64,000 nucleotides of DNA from Desulfuromonadales bacterium (GTDB lineage Bacteria > Desulfobacterota > Desulfuromonadia > Geobacterales > Pseudopelobacteraceae): positions 1-64,000 of the forward strand of contig DUZX01000007.1 of assembly GCA_013349325.1 (NCBI GenBank), given 5' to 3'. The position numbers and the translations under genes were made by a program. The notes beneath the pieces were generated by a model. The model saw only the letters and a list, made by a program, of their open reading frames with translations, ran no database searches and had not been told where the DNA came from. This document shows positions 6,642-14,701 of this stretch, piece after piece; position 1 is the first letter of the stretch; each line of letters opens with the position of its first letter.

Positions 6642-8881
6642 GAGTGCCTCGCCGCTCCGAACAGCACAGTTCTACTCCTGCTGCCGCGATATCCGGTTAT
6701 GACATGTGTGACATCATCCATTACCGGAACGGTTCTGCCGGACATGATGGCACGTACACGGGCCTGCCGTGCGATAAACTCAATTTCCGGAATATGCATC
6801 GGATAATGCTCGACAAGATCAATCAGCTCATCTTCAGCCAGAGAACTGTTCGCAAGGTTTGTTTCCCAGCTTTGTATCTGCAGCTCTTCGGGCGGATGGT
6901 TGAGTGTAATTAACTGATGGAACTCTACCGGCACATTGCCCGGTTTTATGTTTTTCGACACCAGGCAGAACAGCCCCTTGTTCTGCCGGAGTTGTGAAAG
7001 CATTTCGGCATACTGAAAATTCGTCAATTTATCCTGATCACTGTATATATACCGTCCTACCTCGCCTTCATAATCGACAAACAGCAGCAGTCTCTGGTCT
7101 GAAATCGAGCTGGAAAACGCCGCAATCATGGGATGAACTCTGCGCTGGGTTACGCTGTCCATGATTTTGTTGTCTTCAGCGACAGACGAAACCCGGGCAT
7201 AGTCAAATACCTTTACCTCCATGCCTAGTTCAGCGGCAAGGGCGAACGCCGCCTGCATACCGGTAGATATGTTGTCGCAGTTGAACAGGAGGTTGAACCC
7301 GGTTTTTTCCTGCGATAGCCACTGCCATGCCGTGGCAAGTCCCTTGAACTGCTCACGCTGATGGCGACTGAGCGGCAGCGAATCAAACGTCTGCGTCGGC
7401 TTGTGGGTTACGCAGAGGCGGTTGAGATCACTCATGGAAGCCGCCTGCAGCGTGGCGGCATGCTCAAGCATTGCCTGGGTTATCTCGCCCGAGGAGGCGT
7501 CGGATGAGTTCGCCACTGTCAGTGCCATCAGGATGCTGTTTTTGATGAGCCCGCCGGAATAATTAAACCGATCGGCAAGCTGTTTCAGATCGACATCAGC
7601 TGCAAGTTTTACTGCCGGCGGTAGTAATGCCTTCCACATACTCAAACGAAGTTCGGCGTTGGGTAGTTCAAACTCGATCTTCATGCTGATACGGCGCTCC
7701 ATGGCCGGATCAAGGTCAACCGGTTTGTTGGTTGCCAAAATCGTAATACACCGCGATTTCTCAATCTCGAGCAGCAATGCGCGGCTCAGTCGGGCGTTGT
7801 GCGGTCCGCCAAACAGATCATCGCATTCATCCAGAAACACAATCGCTCCCAGCAGTGCGGCTTCTCTAAACAGATAACGGAGCATGTTGTCGCTGCTCAT
7901 GGGCATATCGTCCATATCCTCAAGATTGAAAGAGAGCAGCGGCCGGTTGAACGTGTGTGCCAGAGCTTTGACCAGCATGGTTTTGCCGGTGCCGGAAGGG
8001 CCGTAGAAGAGCATTCCAAGACCGGTACCGTAGCCGAAAAACTCGTCCAGTTCCGTCAATTCGCCGTTGTTGCGCTGAGCCAGGTAGCTTTCGACACAGG
8101 ATACGATTTCCTGCTTCTGCTGCTCGGGCAGGATGACCTGATCCAGCCGCACGTTGCTCCGTTCCTGCTGAATGAACTGGAACGCAGCGTGATAATGGTT
8201 ATTGTCCCCCAGGATGAAGCGGACATTGCGCTCATGCAGGTAGTGGCTGATATCCATAATATTGGTGGTACTGTCCGCGTGCCCATGGGATATGAGCACC
8301 CGTTCCCGCATCAGGGTGCTGTTGATGCTGAAATAGCGGCGGCTTTCCAGTTGCCCGCGCAGGTCCGGGCAGATAATCGCCAGCAGGGTGCCGATTTCCA
8401 TGCCGTTGTCGCAATGGTTTTCGAGCCCGCTGCCCTGAAATACGGCGATAAAATCCGGCGCTACATACAGCATGAACAGCAACAGTACCACCGTGCGTTC
8501 AAACTGGTCCAGATTCCAGCAGTCACAGAATTCGATATAATTGAGGCAGATTCCCTGCTGCCGGGAGACTTCTTCCCGACTGCGGTTTTCCCGTACCGTG
8601 CGGCTCAGCATCTCCTCGGCACTGCCCGGAGATGCATCTTTGCCCAGAATCGGGAAGAGTTTGCAGGCATCATCCTTGTCCTCTCCGTCGCCGGTGCGAT
8701 TCTCACGTCGCAGCACTGCCACGGCGAGCAGGAGTGTTGCTTCCCGTTCCAGCGCCTGCAGATGGTCAAGGTTGTCTGCAAAAGGTTCCAAAGCTCTGCT
8801 GCGTTCCCGTTGTACCGGCATGGCGATGATCTGTGCCGCCTGGTCTGCGTGGTTGAAATTTGTCTGCATGATGGTCTGCAT
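6638..8881 (-). CDS. Tandem AAA protein, second module degenerate
   Basis: A 747-residue AAA-family ATPase (COG0464-like). Residues ~1-250 form an N-terminal region containing a helical block (CDCWNLDQFERTVVLLLFML) that recalls winged-helix N-domains of such ATPases. Module 1 is complete: Walker A GPSGTGKT (294-301), Walker B IVFLDECDD (347-355), sensor ILATN (381-385) and arginine finger DPAMERR (391-397). Residues ~500-735 look like a second AAA fold that has lost catalysis. Its P-loop position reads FNCDNISTGM (533-542) with no GKT, and its Walker B position reads LLLFVDYEGE. It lies 11 bp after the ClpP-like gene and overlaps the 55-residue ORF, so it is probably the unfoldase or regulator of that peptidase. 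No classic IGF loop for ClpP docking was spotted. Confidence 0.88.
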   Translation of the reverse strand: MQTIMQTNFNHADQAAQIIAMPVQRERSRALEPFADNLDHLQALEREATLLLAVAVLRRENRTGDGEDKDDACKLFPILGKDASPGSAEEMLSRTVRENRSREEVSRQQGICLNYIEFCDCWNLDQFERTVVLLLFMLYVAPDFIAVFQGSGLENHCDNGMEIGTLLAIICPDLRGQLESRRYFSINSTLMRERVLISHGHADSTTNIMDISHYLHERNVRFILGDNNHYHAAFQFIQQERSNVRLDQVILPEQQKQEIVSCVESYLAQRNNGELTELDEFFGYGTGLGMLFYGPSGTGKTMLVKALAHTFNRPLLSFNLEDMDDMPMSSDNMLRYLFREAALLGAIVFLDECDDLFGGPHNARLSRALLLEIEKSRCITILATNKPVDLDPAMERRISMKIEFELPNAELRLSMWKALLPPAVKLAADVDLKQLADRFNYSGGLIKNSILMALTVANSSDASSGEITQAMLEHAATLQAASMSDLNRLCVTHKPTQTFDSLPLSRHQREQFKGLATAWQWLSQEKTGFNLLFNCDNISTGMQAAFALAAELGMEVKVFDYARVSSVAEDNKIMDSVTQRRVHPMIAAFSSSISDQRLLLFVDYEGEVGRYIYSDQDKLTNFQYAEMLSQLRQNKGLFCLVSKNIKPGNVPVEFHQLITLNHPPEELQIQSWETNLANSSLAEDELIDLVEHYPMHIPEIEFIARQARVRAIMSGRTVPVMDDVTHVITGYRGSRSRTVLFGAARHS

Positions 8882-8892
8882 GACTTCCCCCC

Positions 8893-9462
8893 TTATGCCC
8901 GTTTCCGGATCGGTTCGACGATGTCGGCCAGCCCGTACTGAATGGCCTCGTCCGGTGTCAGCCAGGTATCCACATCACGCAGCAGGTATTTTTCCAGTTC
9001 GTCCTTGTGCTTGATGTTGGAATAGGAGAGGTAGTGCTGGAGGATGCGCTCATGCTCCAGGTCTTCTTCCTTACGGCTGGCGATGAGCTGGCTGTGGTTG
9101 CCGAAGTTGAAGGCGGAGAAGCGGTGCGAGAGGATGGAGGTGCGGGGAGTGATGACCCGGCGCCCCTTTTCACCGGTCATGAAGATGAGGAGCCCCATGG
9201 AGGCGATCATGCCGATGCCTGTGGTGTAGATGGGGATACGTGACCACTCCATGATGTCGATGATGGAGAAGCCGGCCGGACAGGAACCGCCCGGAGAGTT
9301 GATGATCATCTGGATCTGGTTGACCTCGCCCTTGATGTTGAGGTCAATGATCTCCTTGCAGACCGATTCGGCGGTGCCGCCGGCAATAGCGCCGGAGATG
9401 TAGATGATGCCGTAGTCTTTGAGTCCGTTGTCTTTCTGCTGCTTGTCGGTGTCAGCTGCCAT
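8893..9462 (-). CDS. Divergent ClpP-like serine peptidase
   Basis: Member of the ClpP/crotonase peptidase fold, 189 residues. ATG 9462 is chosen because GGAGG lies 7 nt upstream; an ATG at 9504 has no such site. The triad is complete: Ser88 in GMIASMG, His113 in SHRFS, and Asp165 in DTWLTPDEA, which aligns with the DRFLSAPEA aspartate of E. coli ClpP. The oxyanion strand INSPGGS is present. It differs from housekeeping ClpP in lacking the canonical N-terminal axial-loop sequence and in replacing the HQPxGG motif after the His with HRFSAFNFG. It is the first gene of a three-gene operon with its own AAA protein rather than ClpX or ClpA, implying a dedicated protease. Cytoplasmic; no signal peptide. 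Confidence 0.9.
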   Translation of the reverse strand: MAADTDKQQKDNGLKDYGIIYISGAIAGGTAESVCKEIIDLNIKGEVNQIQMIINSPGGSCPAGFSIIDIMEWSRIPIYTTGIGMIASMGLLIFMTGEKGRRVITPRTSILSHRFSAFNFGNHSQLIASRKEEDLEHERILQHYLSYSNIKHKDELEKYLLRDVDTWLTPDEAIQYGLADIVEPIRKRA

Positions 9463-9588
9463 GGTGGTGCCTCCTGTAGTTTGGTTATGATCTACAGGTA
9501 ACACCGGGGAGTGACAGATTTGGACATAGGGAAGAACATTTTTTTAAGCGAGATTCACTGCGGCATGCTGCCAAAACGTAACTGGCTA

Positions 9589-10806
9589 TTACGCAGATGT
9601 TGAGCCATCAAGCCTTTGTTGAAGCATACTCAGATAATTTTCCATACCGATGGCGCTTACTCCACGGCTGACAGACCGCTCGCCATCGGCCAGACAGAGC
9701 AGCAGACCGTTCTCCGGTTTGGTTTCTGCGAACAGTGAGGCATAGCGGGTGAGACCTGATGCCAGAGCAGCGGTCGGTGTACGGCTTAACTTGATTTCCA
9801 CCGGAAGAACCCTCATATTCTCCCCCTCGATAATCAGATCCACTTCCAGGCCGTTATTTGTCCTCAGATACGAAAGGCGTGGTTGTTCACCCCGGTTGGC
9901 ATACGTCTTTACTGTTTCCTGCAGACAGTAATTTTCAAACAATGCTCCCGCCATCGGCCCTTCCAGTAACTGTTCTCTATCCCGCACACCGGCCAGGTGA
10001 CATGCCAGTCCGGTATCAAGAAAATATACCTTCGGCATTTTGGTAACGCGTTTGCCCAGATTATTGAAATGCGGCGGCAGAATGTAGATTATCCGTCCGG
10101 CTTCCAGAACTGAAAGCCAGCGCTTGACTGTCGAAACGCTTACGCCGAGATCTGTGGCAAATGAGCTCATATTGAGCATCTGGCTGCAGCGTATCGCCAG
10201 AAGCTGCATAAAGCGGTGGAATTCCCGCAAGCTGCCGATGTCATACAGAGAACGGATGTCCCGTTCCAGATATGTCTGGATATAGGATGAATACCAGAGC
10301 CGCCGGTCAATTTCCGGAGCCGTGGCAAGCTGGGGGTATGCACCGGTCAGACAGGCAGCGGCAAACAGTTCCAATCCGCCCGTGATCAAAGCGGTCTGCT
10401 TCATCTCATCGGCGGCAAAGGGGAGCAGATCGAGCAGCGCAATCCTGCCGGCAAGGGAGTCTCCCAGGTTGCGAATCATGCCGAACTGTTGGGAACCGGT
10501 AAATACAAAGCGGCCATTGCGACTGCGATCTTCATCCACCCTCATCTTGACGTATGAAAGAATCCCGGGGGCAAGCTGAATTTCATCAATGATGCAGCGC
10601 TCGCCCAGTGAATCAAGGAAATAGACCGGATCGGAGTGCGCCTGCTCCAGCACCGCCGGATCATCAAGCGTGACATAGCGATATTCGGGCAGGGCATGGC
10701 GCAGCAGGGTTGATTTGCCGGACTGCCTCGGACCGGTTACGGCAAGGCAGGGAAAGGTGGCAAGAATGCCGGGAAGCAGTTTTTCTATGGTGCGTTGAAT
10801 GTACAT
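9589..10806 (-). CDS. ATP-binding protein, AAA_14/DUF4143 family
   Basis: A 405-residue protein of the widespread ATPase family with an N-terminal P-loop domain and a C-terminal DUF4143 domain. Walker A GPRQSGKST lies at residues 25-33 and Walker B CIIDEIQLAP around 71-80. The sensor region FTGSQQF and the DUF4143 part (YFLDTGLACHLAG, FENYCLQE, LEVDLIIE) are intact. Biological role is unknown; the C-terminal EVDLIIE...VEIKLS resembles a PDDEXK-like nuclease fold. It is a single-gene unit: upstream is an inverted repeat at 10840-10874, and 126 bp separate it from the ClpP-like gene. Such genes travel in accessory regions, as here. Confidence 0.88.
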   Translation of the reverse strand: MYIQRTIEKLLPGILATFPCLAVTGPRQSGKSTLLRHALPEYRYVTLDDPAVLEQAHSDPVYFLDSLGERCIIDEIQLAPGILSYVKMRVDEDRSRNGRFVFTGSQQFGMIRNLGDSLAGRIALLDLLPFAADEMKQTALITGGLELFAAACLTGAYPQLATAPEIDRRLWYSSYIQTYLERDIRSLYDIGSLREFHRFMQLLAIRCSQMLNMSSFATDLGVSVSTVKRWLSVLEAGRIIYILPPHFNNLGKRVTKMPKVYFLDTGLACHLAGVRDREQLLEGPMAGALFENYCLQETVKTYANRGEQPRLSYLRTNNGLEVDLIIEGENMRVLPVEIKLSRTPTAALASGLTRYASLFAETKPENGLLLCLADGERSVSRGVSAIGMENYLSMLQQRLDGSTSA

Positions 10807-10839
10807 AGAAGCATGATAGAAGTGGGGGCACGGGGAGTC

Positions 10840-10874
10840 AATACAAATTTAATATGCGACAGAGAATTTGTATT
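10840..10874. promoter_or_regulatory. Perfect 10-bp inverted repeat, possible operator
   Basis: AATACAAATT (10840-10849) and its complement AATTTGTATT (10865-10874) lie 34-68 bp upstream of the DUF4143 ATPase start, in its promoter region. The symmetry and position suggest a repressor site; the 15-nt loop and lack of G/C make a terminator unlikely. The cognate regulator is unknown. Confidence 0.4.
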
Positions 10875-10996
10875 TCAAAGCGTGGCCATTATTTCTGAAC
10901 AAGAAGCTCAGGGTAGAAACCCGATTATGTTGATGATAGAGAAACCGGCCACCTCACAATGGGTGTTATAATTGGGCATAACAACACATCAACTTG

Positions 10997-11347
10997 TTAT
11001 ATTTGCCCTCTCCCAACCTCAGTAGTTAAAGTAATTTGTTCACTTAGATGAGTTGCAAGCTCTTTTAGATATTTCTTCATTTGTTCAACGTTACAGTCCT
11101 TTTTAACCAATAGGTATGATTTATCCTCCGATTGGTATTTAAAATCGAAATTCGCTACCTTAAATGATTCATCCAAATTTTGCAGGTCACTCTGTTGGAC
11201 AAAGAGAATAATTTCCCATTTTTTTTCATCACCATGGTAACAGACGCTCAATTCTAAATGAATACCGTGTGGGTAGCTACCTTTAAGAATTATGTGCGGA
11301 TAGGCAGCTGAGGTCCCTTCTATATATTCACATACGGTAAATGGCAT
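10997..11347 (-). CDS. Hypothetical protein, 116 residues
   Basis: No family recognised. The product (MPFTVCEYIEGTSAAYPH...) has alternating hydrophobic strands (IHLELSVCYH, WEIILFVQQ) and a C-terminal helix with VEQMKKYLKELATHL, suggesting a small alpha/beta cytoplasmic protein. No signal or membrane segment. Codon use is AT-rich compared with ssb next door, so it probably belongs to the transferred region. It stands alone, between the DUF4143 gene and the ssb terminator on the same strand. The frame is clean but function cannot be assigned. Confidence 0.6.
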   Translation of the reverse strand: MPFTVCEYIEGTSAAYPHIILKGSYPHGIHLELSVCYHGDEKKWEIILFVQQSDLQNLDESFKVANFDFKYQSEDKSYLLVKKDCNVEQMKKYLKELATHLSEQITLTTEVGRGQI

Positions 11348-11404
11348 GTAACCATCTAATCCGCAATCTAGAAATGCGAAACATCATCAAAAAAAGTGTA
11401 AAGC

Positions 11405-11437
11405 AAAAAAACCCATAACAACGAGGTGTTATGGGTT
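11405..11437 (-). terminator. ssb terminator
   Basis: On the minus strand an 11-bp stem (AACCCATAACA/TGTTATGGGTT, 6-nt loop) is followed by TTTTTTT. It sits 29 bp after the ssb stop and is a textbook intrinsic terminator. Confidence 0.9.
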
Positions 11438-11465
11438 AAGTTTACATTTTCGAGTTAGGGGTACT

Positions 11466-11897
11466 TTAAAATGGTATGTCATCATCCTGAAAAGGTGGTT
11501 CCTCATAACTTACCCCACCGCTTCCGCCGGATTGGGATGAAGATGTCTCGCCGCCGCGACGTTCTCCCTTGGGAGAAAGCATCTGCATCTTGTCACCGAC
11601 AATCTCCGTCGTGTAGCGGTCATTGCCGCTTTTATCCTGCCACTTACGGGTTTGTAGTCGCCCTTCCAGGTAGATCGTTTTCCCCTTGGACAGATACTCG
11701 CCGGCGATCTCGGCCAGCTTGCCCCACAGAGTTATGTTGTGCCACTCGGTGCGTTCTTCCCACTCACCGGTTTTTCCCTTGAATTTTTCACTTGTAGCCA
11801 GAGAAAAACCGGCCACAGCCTGACCGGAAGCCGTGAAGCGCACTTCAGGGTCCTTGCCCAGATTTCCTATCAGCATTACCTTGTTAAGGCTGGCCAT
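11466..11897 (-). CDS. ssb: Single-stranded DNA-binding protein
   Basis: SSB coats single-stranded DNA in replication, recombination and repair and recruits partners through its acidic tail. The 143-residue product has the OB-fold signature ([49 protein letters not shown]) over residues ~1-107. A short Gly/Ser-rich linker follows, ending in the conserved tip DDDIPF. Length and motifs are normal. It is transcribed leftward with its own terminator and marks the return to core chromosome after the accessory stretch. ihfA lies upstream on the same strand with a 66-bp gap. Confidence 0.97.
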   Translation of the reverse strand: MASLNKVMLIGNLGKDPEVRFTASGQAVAGFSLATSEKFKGKTGEWEERTEWHNITLWGKLAEIAGEYLSKGKTIYLEGRLQTRKWQDKSGNDRYTTEIVGDKMQMLSPKGERRGGETSSSQSGGSGGVSYEEPPFQDDDIPF

Positions 11898-11963
11898 ACT
11901 ATAACTCCTTGAATATGATTGTCGTTCCGCTCTGTGAAATGATCACACGGTTACATTGGCAGA

Positions 11964-12239
11964 TTAACCGTTAACGGCGCTCTTCAGGATCTGACTCGGT
12001 TTGAAGCTGAGAACTCTGCGGGCAGAGATCTCAAGCGTTTCACCGGTTTGCGGGTTTCTTCCGCGACGAGGCTTCTTCTGTTTAACCTCGAATTTACCGA
12101 AGCCTGATATTTTAAGATCTTCGCCGCTCTCCAGACATCCCTTTATAAGCAAAAAGACACCCTCCACGAGATCGGACGACTCTTTTTTTGAAAATCCGCA
12201 TTTACTTGAAACAGCTTCTACGATATCTGCCTTTGTCAT
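11964..12239 (-). CDS. ihfA: Integration host factor alpha-type DNA-bending protein
   Basis: A 91-residue HU/IHF family protein that binds the minor groove and bends DNA. ATG 12239 is chosen because GGAGGGG sits just upstream; a longer in-frame ORF to 12329 adds an unrelated N-terminus. Features are [14 protein letters not shown], the beta-arm sequence [25 protein letters not shown] with the intercalating Pro, and [16 protein letters not shown]. The [14 protein letters not shown] wording favours IHF alpha over HU. In relatives of this group IHF supports sigma-54-dependent promoters, which fits the NtrC-type regulator at 55766. Faces leuB divergently. Confidence 0.9.
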   Translation of the reverse strand: MTKADIVEAVSSKCGFSKKESSDLVEGVFLLIKGCLESGEDLKISGFGKFEVKQKKPRRGRNPQTGETLEISARRVLSFKPSQILKSAVNG

Positions 12240-12329
12240 CTGTCCCCTCCGCTGAAAATTAGGTTGGACAATACACGAACTTTTTCGGTAAAGCAAGTGA
12301 GTCGATTGCCTTGGAATGAGTCTATTCAA

Positions 12330-12358
12330 TTGACAAAACAGGCTGTGAAAATTATTAT
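12330..12358 (+). promoter_or_regulatory. Sigma-70-type promoter for leuB
   Basis: TTGACA (12330-12335), a 17-bp spacer, and TATTAT (12353-12358), ending 37 bp before the leuB start. Near-consensus boxes at ideal spacing make this a convincing promoter and also argue for the leuB start at 12396 rather than 12264. Confidence 0.75.
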
Positions 12359-12395
12359 CAAAAATCGATTTCAGAAGGACATTACGGGGGGGATT

Positions 12396-13484
12396 ATGGG
12401 GAAAACGTTTAAAATTGCAGTTCTTTCAGGCGACGGCATCGGACCGGAGGTCATGGACGTGGCACTTGACGTCCTTGATGCGGTCGAGAAAAAATTTGAT
12501 GTGACCTTTTCGCGTACTGCCGCCAATGTCGGTGGCTGCGGTATTGACCGTGAAGGAAAGGCTCTGCCGCAAACCACCATTGATATCTGTAAAGCCGCCG
12601 ATGCGATCCTGTTCGGCTCGGTCGGTGGACCAAAATGGGAAACACTGCCACCCGAAGAGCAGCCTGAGCGGGGAGCCCTGCTGCCGCTTCGTAAAATATT
12701 CGGACTGTATGCCAATCTGCGGCCGGCCATCATCTTCCCGTCTCTAACCGGCGCCTCTTCACTTAAGGAAGAGGTTATCGGCGGCGGTTTCAATGTTTTG
12801 GTCGTTCGGGAATTGACTGGTGGAATCTACTTTTCACAGCCCAAAGGTATAGAGGGTGAGGGGCGAGGCAGAGTCGGTATTGATACGCTGCGCTACTCCG
12901 TACCTGAAATCGAGCGTATCGCCCATGTGGCCTTTCAGGCGGCCCGCAAACGGAACAGGAAACTCTGCTCGATTGATAAAGCCAATGTGCTCTCATCCTC
13001 CGTACTCTGGCGCGAAGTGGTCATCGGCATCGCCACAGAGTATCCCGATGTGGAATTGACGCACATGTACGTAGACAATGCCGCCATGCAGCTGGTCAAA
13101 TGGCCCAAACAGTTCGACGTCATTCTGGCCGAGAACATGTTCGGCGATATCCTCTCCGATGAGGCCGCCATGCTGACCGGATCACTGGGGATGCTCCCCT
13201 CGGCTTCTCTGGCCGAAGGTACCTTCGGCATGTACGAACCTTCCGGCGGCTCAGCTCCAGATATCGCCGGCCAGGGCATCGCCAACCCGATCGCCCAGAT
13301 TCTGTCTACCGGTATGATGCTCAAATTCTCGTTCGGCATGCTGGAAGCGGCTGATGCCATCGACAATGCGGTAGCCAAGGTTCTGGACCAGGGCTACCGG
13401 ACGGCAGATATTTACCAGAACAAAGCCGGCGAACAGCTGGTCAATACCAAAGAAATGGGCGCGGCAATTATAGCCGCACTCTAA
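12396..13484 (+). CDS. leuB: 3-isopropylmalate dehydrogenase
   Basis: Oxidatively decarboxylates 3-isopropylmalate with NAD+ in leucine synthesis. The 362-residue protein starts at ATG 12396, after a GGGGGGG ribosome site and downstream of the promoter at 12330-12358. Diagnostic motifs are [54 protein letters not shown], and the C-terminal signature [21 protein letters not shown] followed by [19 protein letters not shown]. Length is typical and all catalytic regions are present. It forms a two-gene operon with asd 25 bp downstream rather than sitting with leuACD. Confidence 0.97.
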   Translation: MGKTFKIAVLSGDGIGPEVMDVALDVLDAVEKKFDVTFSRTAANVGGCGIDREGKALPQTTIDICKAADAILFGSVGGPKWETLPPEEQPERGALLPLRKIFGLYANLRPAIIFPSLTGASSLKEEVIGGGFNVLVVRELTGGIYFSQPKGIEGEGRGRVGIDTLRYSVPEIERIAHVAFQAARKRNRKLCSIDKANVLSSSVLWREVVIGIATEYPDVELTHMYVDNAAMQLVKWPKQFDVILAENMFGDILSDEAAMLTGSLGMLPSASLAEGTFGMYEPSGGSAPDIAGQGIANPIAQILSTGMMLKFSFGMLEAADAIDNAVAKVLDQGYRTADIYQNKAGEQLVNTKEMGAAIIAAL

Positions 13485-13509
13485 TACCTCAATAAAAAGG
13501 ACAATGACT

Positions 13510-14610
13510 ATGAAAGTTGGAATTGTTGGTTGGCGCGGCATGGTTGGTTCGGTTCTTCTACAGAGAATGCTGGAGGAGAATGATTTTGCACTCGGTTTCG
13601 AGCCGGTTTTTTTCTCAACGTCTCAGGCCGGTCAGGCTGCTCCGCTGAACGCCGGGACATTGAAAGACGCGAGTGACATCAACGAATTAAAAAAACTGGA
13701 TGTCATCATCACCTGCCAGGGGGGGGACTACACCAAGTCCGTACACCCTGAACTGCGCACACAGGGGTGGAACGGCTACTGGATCGATGCCGCCTCGACA
13801 CTCCGTATGGAGGACAACGCCGTTATTATTCTTGATCCGGTCAACCGTGACGTAATCGACAAGGCACTGGCCAACGGACAGAAAGATTTTATCGGCGGCA
13901 ACTGCACTGTCAGCCTGATGCTGATGGCGTTGGGCGGCCTGTTCCGTGCCGGCTTGGTTGAATGGATCTCGTCAATGACCTATCAAGCCGCCTCCGGAGC
14001 CGGTGCTCCCAACATGCGCGAACTGCTCAGCCAGATGGGTGTTTTGAACGGTGTCGTTGCTGAAGAACTGAAGAACCCGGGTTCCGCAATACTTGAGATC
14101 GATCGCAAGGTCACTGATACGCTGCGTGACGGCAGCCTGCCGACCAAAGAGTTCGGCTTCCCGCTGGCCGGCAGTGTGCTCCCCTGGATCGATCGCGAAG
14201 TTGAGGATGGCCAGAGCCGCGAAGAACTGAAAGGTTTCTTGGAAACCAACAAGATCCTTGGGACAGCAACTCCGATTCCGGTTGACGGCATCTGTGTCCG
14301 CGTCAGTGCCATGCGCTGCCACAGCCAGGCGATTACTATCAAGCTGAACAAGAATCTGCCGCTGGCTGAAATTGAAAACCTGATCGCCAACGACAACCAG
14401 TGGGTCAAACTGATTCCCAACACCAAGGCTGAAACACTGGCCGGCCTGACACCGGCGGCGGTTTCAGGCACACTGACCGTACCGATCGGCCGCGTACGTA
14501 AGATGAAAATGGGACCTGAGTATCTGCAGGCCTTTACCTGTGGCGATCAGCTGCTGTGGGGAGCCGCAGAACCACTGCGCCGCATGCTGCGTATTCTGCT
14601 GGAAAAATAA
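13510..14610 (+). CDS. asd: Aspartate-semialdehyde dehydrogenase
   Basis: Reduces aspartyl-phosphate to the semialdehyde with NADPH, the branch point to Lys/diaminopimelate, Thr and Met. The protein is of the enterobacterial type, 366 residues from ATG 13510 (AAAGGA 9 nt upstream; an ATG two codons earlier is too close to it). The nucleotide loop [11 protein letters not shown] opens the protein, the nucleophile is Cys132 in GGNCTVSL, and the substrate region [12 protein letters not shown] follows at ~residue 268. A strong terminator 45 bp later closes the leuB-asd unit. Confidence 0.97.
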   Translation: MKVGIVGWRGMVGSVLLQRMLEENDFALGFEPVFFSTSQAGQAAPLNAGTLKDASDINELKKLDVIITCQGGDYTKSVHPELRTQGWNGYWIDAASTLRMEDNAVIILDPVNRDVIDKALANGQKDFIGGNCTVSLMLMALGGLFRAGLVEWISSMTYQAASGAGAPNMRELLSQMGVLNGVVAEELKNPGSAILEIDRKVTDTLRDGSLPTKEFGFPLAGSVLPWIDREVEDGQSREELKGFLETNKILGTATPIPVDGICVRVSAMRCHSQAITIKLNKNLPLAEIENLIANDNQWVKLIPNTKAETLAGLTPAAVSGTLTVPIGRVRKMKMGPEYLQAFTCGDQLLWGAAEPLRRMLRILLEK

Positions 14611-14655
14611 GAGGTCACGTTAGACACGCAAACAGACTGTCATGCGCTGTACGAA

Positions 14656-14678
14656 ACGCCCCTTGATGGGGCGTTTTT
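14656..14678 (+). terminator. leuB-asd terminator
   Basis: ACGCCCC (14656-14662), a 5-nt loop, GGGGCGT (14668-14674), and a T-run to 14678; 45 bp after the asd stop. Confidence 0.93.
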
Positions 14679-14701
14679 CGTTCTTTTGGGAGTAATCGCC
14701 T

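Noticed and set aside
7799-8941. 380-codon open frame on the plus strand opposite the AAA gene
   Set aside because: It mirrors the AAA coding sequence, which has clear Walker motifs; the antisense product shows no family and arises from codon bias.
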